From: CBIFWW01 sp966186435
GTDB taxonomy: Bacteria; Pseudomonadota; Gammaproteobacteria; Enterobacterales; Enterobacteriaceae
Direction: 5' to 3'
Assembly (NCBI GenBank): GCA_966186435.1
Contig: CBIFWW010000164.1
Coordinates: 1-6,807 of the forward strand
Length of the DNA: 6,807 nt
A program made the position numbers and the translations under genes. Shown one piece after another: positions 6,095-6,807 of the stretch (its first letter is position 1; each line of letters opens with the position of its first letter). The notes beneath the pieces are model-generated. The model ran no database searches and was not told the DNA's origin. It saw only the letters and a list, made by a program, of their open reading frames with translations.

Positions 6095-6711
6095 GCCAGT
6101 TTTTCTATATTCACCCGGATAACCCACAGCCCCGGTTAATTAATCAGGCGGTGGAGATCATCCGCAAGGGCGGGGTGGTGGTGTACCCGACCGATTCCGG
6201 CTATGCCCTGGGCTGCAAACTTGAAGACAAAAATGCCATGGAGCGCATCTGCCGTATTCGTCATTTGCCTGATGGCCATAACTTCACCTTGATGTGCCGG
6301 GATCTGTCGGAGCTATCCAACTATTCTTACGTGGATAACGTGGCGTTCCGCTTAATTAAAAATAACACCCCGGGGAACTACACCTTTATCCTCAAGGGCA
6401 CCAAGGATGTTCCGCGCCGCTTGTTACAGGAAAAACGTAAAACCATTGGGCTGCGGGTGCCTTCGAACCCTATTGCCCTGGCGTTGTTGGAGGCCCTGAA
6501 CGAGCCAATGCTTTCTACCTCGCTGATGTTGCCGGGCAGTGATTTTACCGAATCCGATCCTGATGAAATCAAAGATCGACTGGAGAAAGTAGTGGATTTG
6601 ATTATTCACGGTGGTTATCTCGGCCAGCAACCGACCACGGTCATTGATCTCACCGATGACTCCCCGGTGATCCTGCGTGAAGGGGTGGGCAGCACCGCGC
6701 CATTCCTTTAA
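6091..6711 (+). CDS. yciO: YciO, YrdC/Sua5-family protein (TsaC-like)
   Basis: This 206-aa protein is nearly collinear with E. coli YciO, from MSQFFYIHPDNPQ to the final REGVG...PFL. It belongs to the YrdC/Sua5/TsaC fold family, whose TsaC members make threonylcarbamoyl-AMP for the t6A modification of tRNA. The nucleotide-binding pattern VVYPTDSGYALG (30-41) corresponds to the YPTE..xG motif of TsaC. Two parts of the TsaC Lys-Arg-Ser-Asn signature are altered: the KxR region reads RIR (55-57), and STSAN reads STSLM (142-146). The same differences are in E. coli YciO, so this is a subfamily trait and not damage. Function is therefore uncertain; a role on RNA or with TC-AMP-like nucleotides is inference. 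The ATG overlaps the rnm stop (ATGA) and is preceded by GAAGAGAGA. A strong terminator follows 18 bases after the stop. Confidence 0.95.
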   Translation: MSQFFYIHPDNPQPRLINQAVEIIRKGGVVVYPTDSGYALGCKLEDKNAMERICRIRHLPDGHNFTLMCRDLSELSNYSYVDNVAFRLIKNNTPGNYTFILKGTKDVPRRLLQEKRKTIGLRVPSNPIALALLEALNEPMLSTSLMLPGSDFTESDPDEIKDRLEKVVDLIIHGGYLGQQPTTVIDLTDDSPVILREGVGSTAPFL

Positions 6712-6729
6712 TCGGCAATATGCGAATTT

Positions 6730-6752
6730 AGCCAGCGAAAGCTGGCTTTTTT
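6730..6752 (+). terminator. Intrinsic terminator after rnm-yciO
   Basis: AGCCAGC (6730-6736), a GAAA tetraloop and GCTGGCT (6741-6747) form a 7-bp stem running into six T residues (6747-6752). It follows the yciO stop closely and should end the rnm-yciO transcript. On the opposite strand the stem is followed by AAATTC rather than a T-run, so it appears one-directional. Confidence 0.9.
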
Positions 6753-6775
6753 GTGTCTGGAATTCAGTAAATGCT

Positions 6776-6790
6776 AGTGACAGTGTCACT
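6776..6790. repeat. 15-bp perfect 7-1-7 inverted repeat, possible operator
   Basis: AGTGACAGTGTCACT has two perfect 7-base arms around a single central G. A one-base loop cannot form an RNA hairpin and there is no following T-run, so a protein-binding site is more plausible than a terminator. It lies beyond the yciO terminator, in the non-coding tail 6753-6807, probably upstream of a gene outside the window. No convincing promoter was seen with it. Confidence 0.5.
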
Positions 6791-6807
6791 TAAAAAGAGT
6801 ATTGCAT

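Noticed and set aside
6753..6807. Promoter for a following gene
   Set aside because: No -35/-10 pair with acceptable spacing was found in the last 55 bases; only the palindrome stands out.

Overview
The window is a trp (tryptophan biosynthesis) locus of an Enterobacterales bacterium, with gene order and protein sequences close to those I know from Escherichia coli. The evidence is the fused TrpG-TrpD (531 aa) and fused TrpC-TrpF (453 aa), a trpL leader peptide with tandem Trp codons, a TrpR-type operator, and a divergent rnm (yciV/trpH)-yciO pair. The trpL peptide is not the E. coli one, so the source is probably a related genus. I cannot name the species from sequence alone.

Left part, minus strand (5153 down to 1): the trp promoter with overlapping operator, trpL and the transcription attenuator come first. 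They are followed by trpE, trpGD, trpCF and the first 140 codons of trpB. The genes are packed tightly: trpE and trpGD share one base (TAATG), one base separates trpGD from trpCF, and 12 bases separate trpCF from trpB. trpB runs off the left edge, and trpA would be expected beyond it. TrpE with the TrpG domain makes anthranilate. The TrpD domain adds phosphoribosyl, TrpF isomerises, TrpC closes the indole ring, and TrpB (with TrpA) makes tryptophan. Initiation is likely controlled by TrpR, early termination by translation of the Trp codons in trpL, and enzyme activity by Trp feedback on TrpE.

Middle (4955-5227): this 273-base divergent control region holds, on the minus strand, the attenuator, trpL, operator and trp promoter. 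On the plus strand it holds a plausible rnm promoter and ribosome binding site.

Right part, plus strand (5228-6711): rnm encodes a PHP-domain RNase/phosphatase and overlaps yciO (YrdC/Sua5-like) by ATGA. A clear intrinsic terminator follows at 6730-6752. The last 55 bases contain no gene but do contain a 15-bp 7-1-7 palindrome at 6776-6790.

I found no mobile element, CRISPR array, RNA gene or unknown gene cluster. This is an ordinary core-genome region. The findings concern details of regulation and start codons, not a new system.
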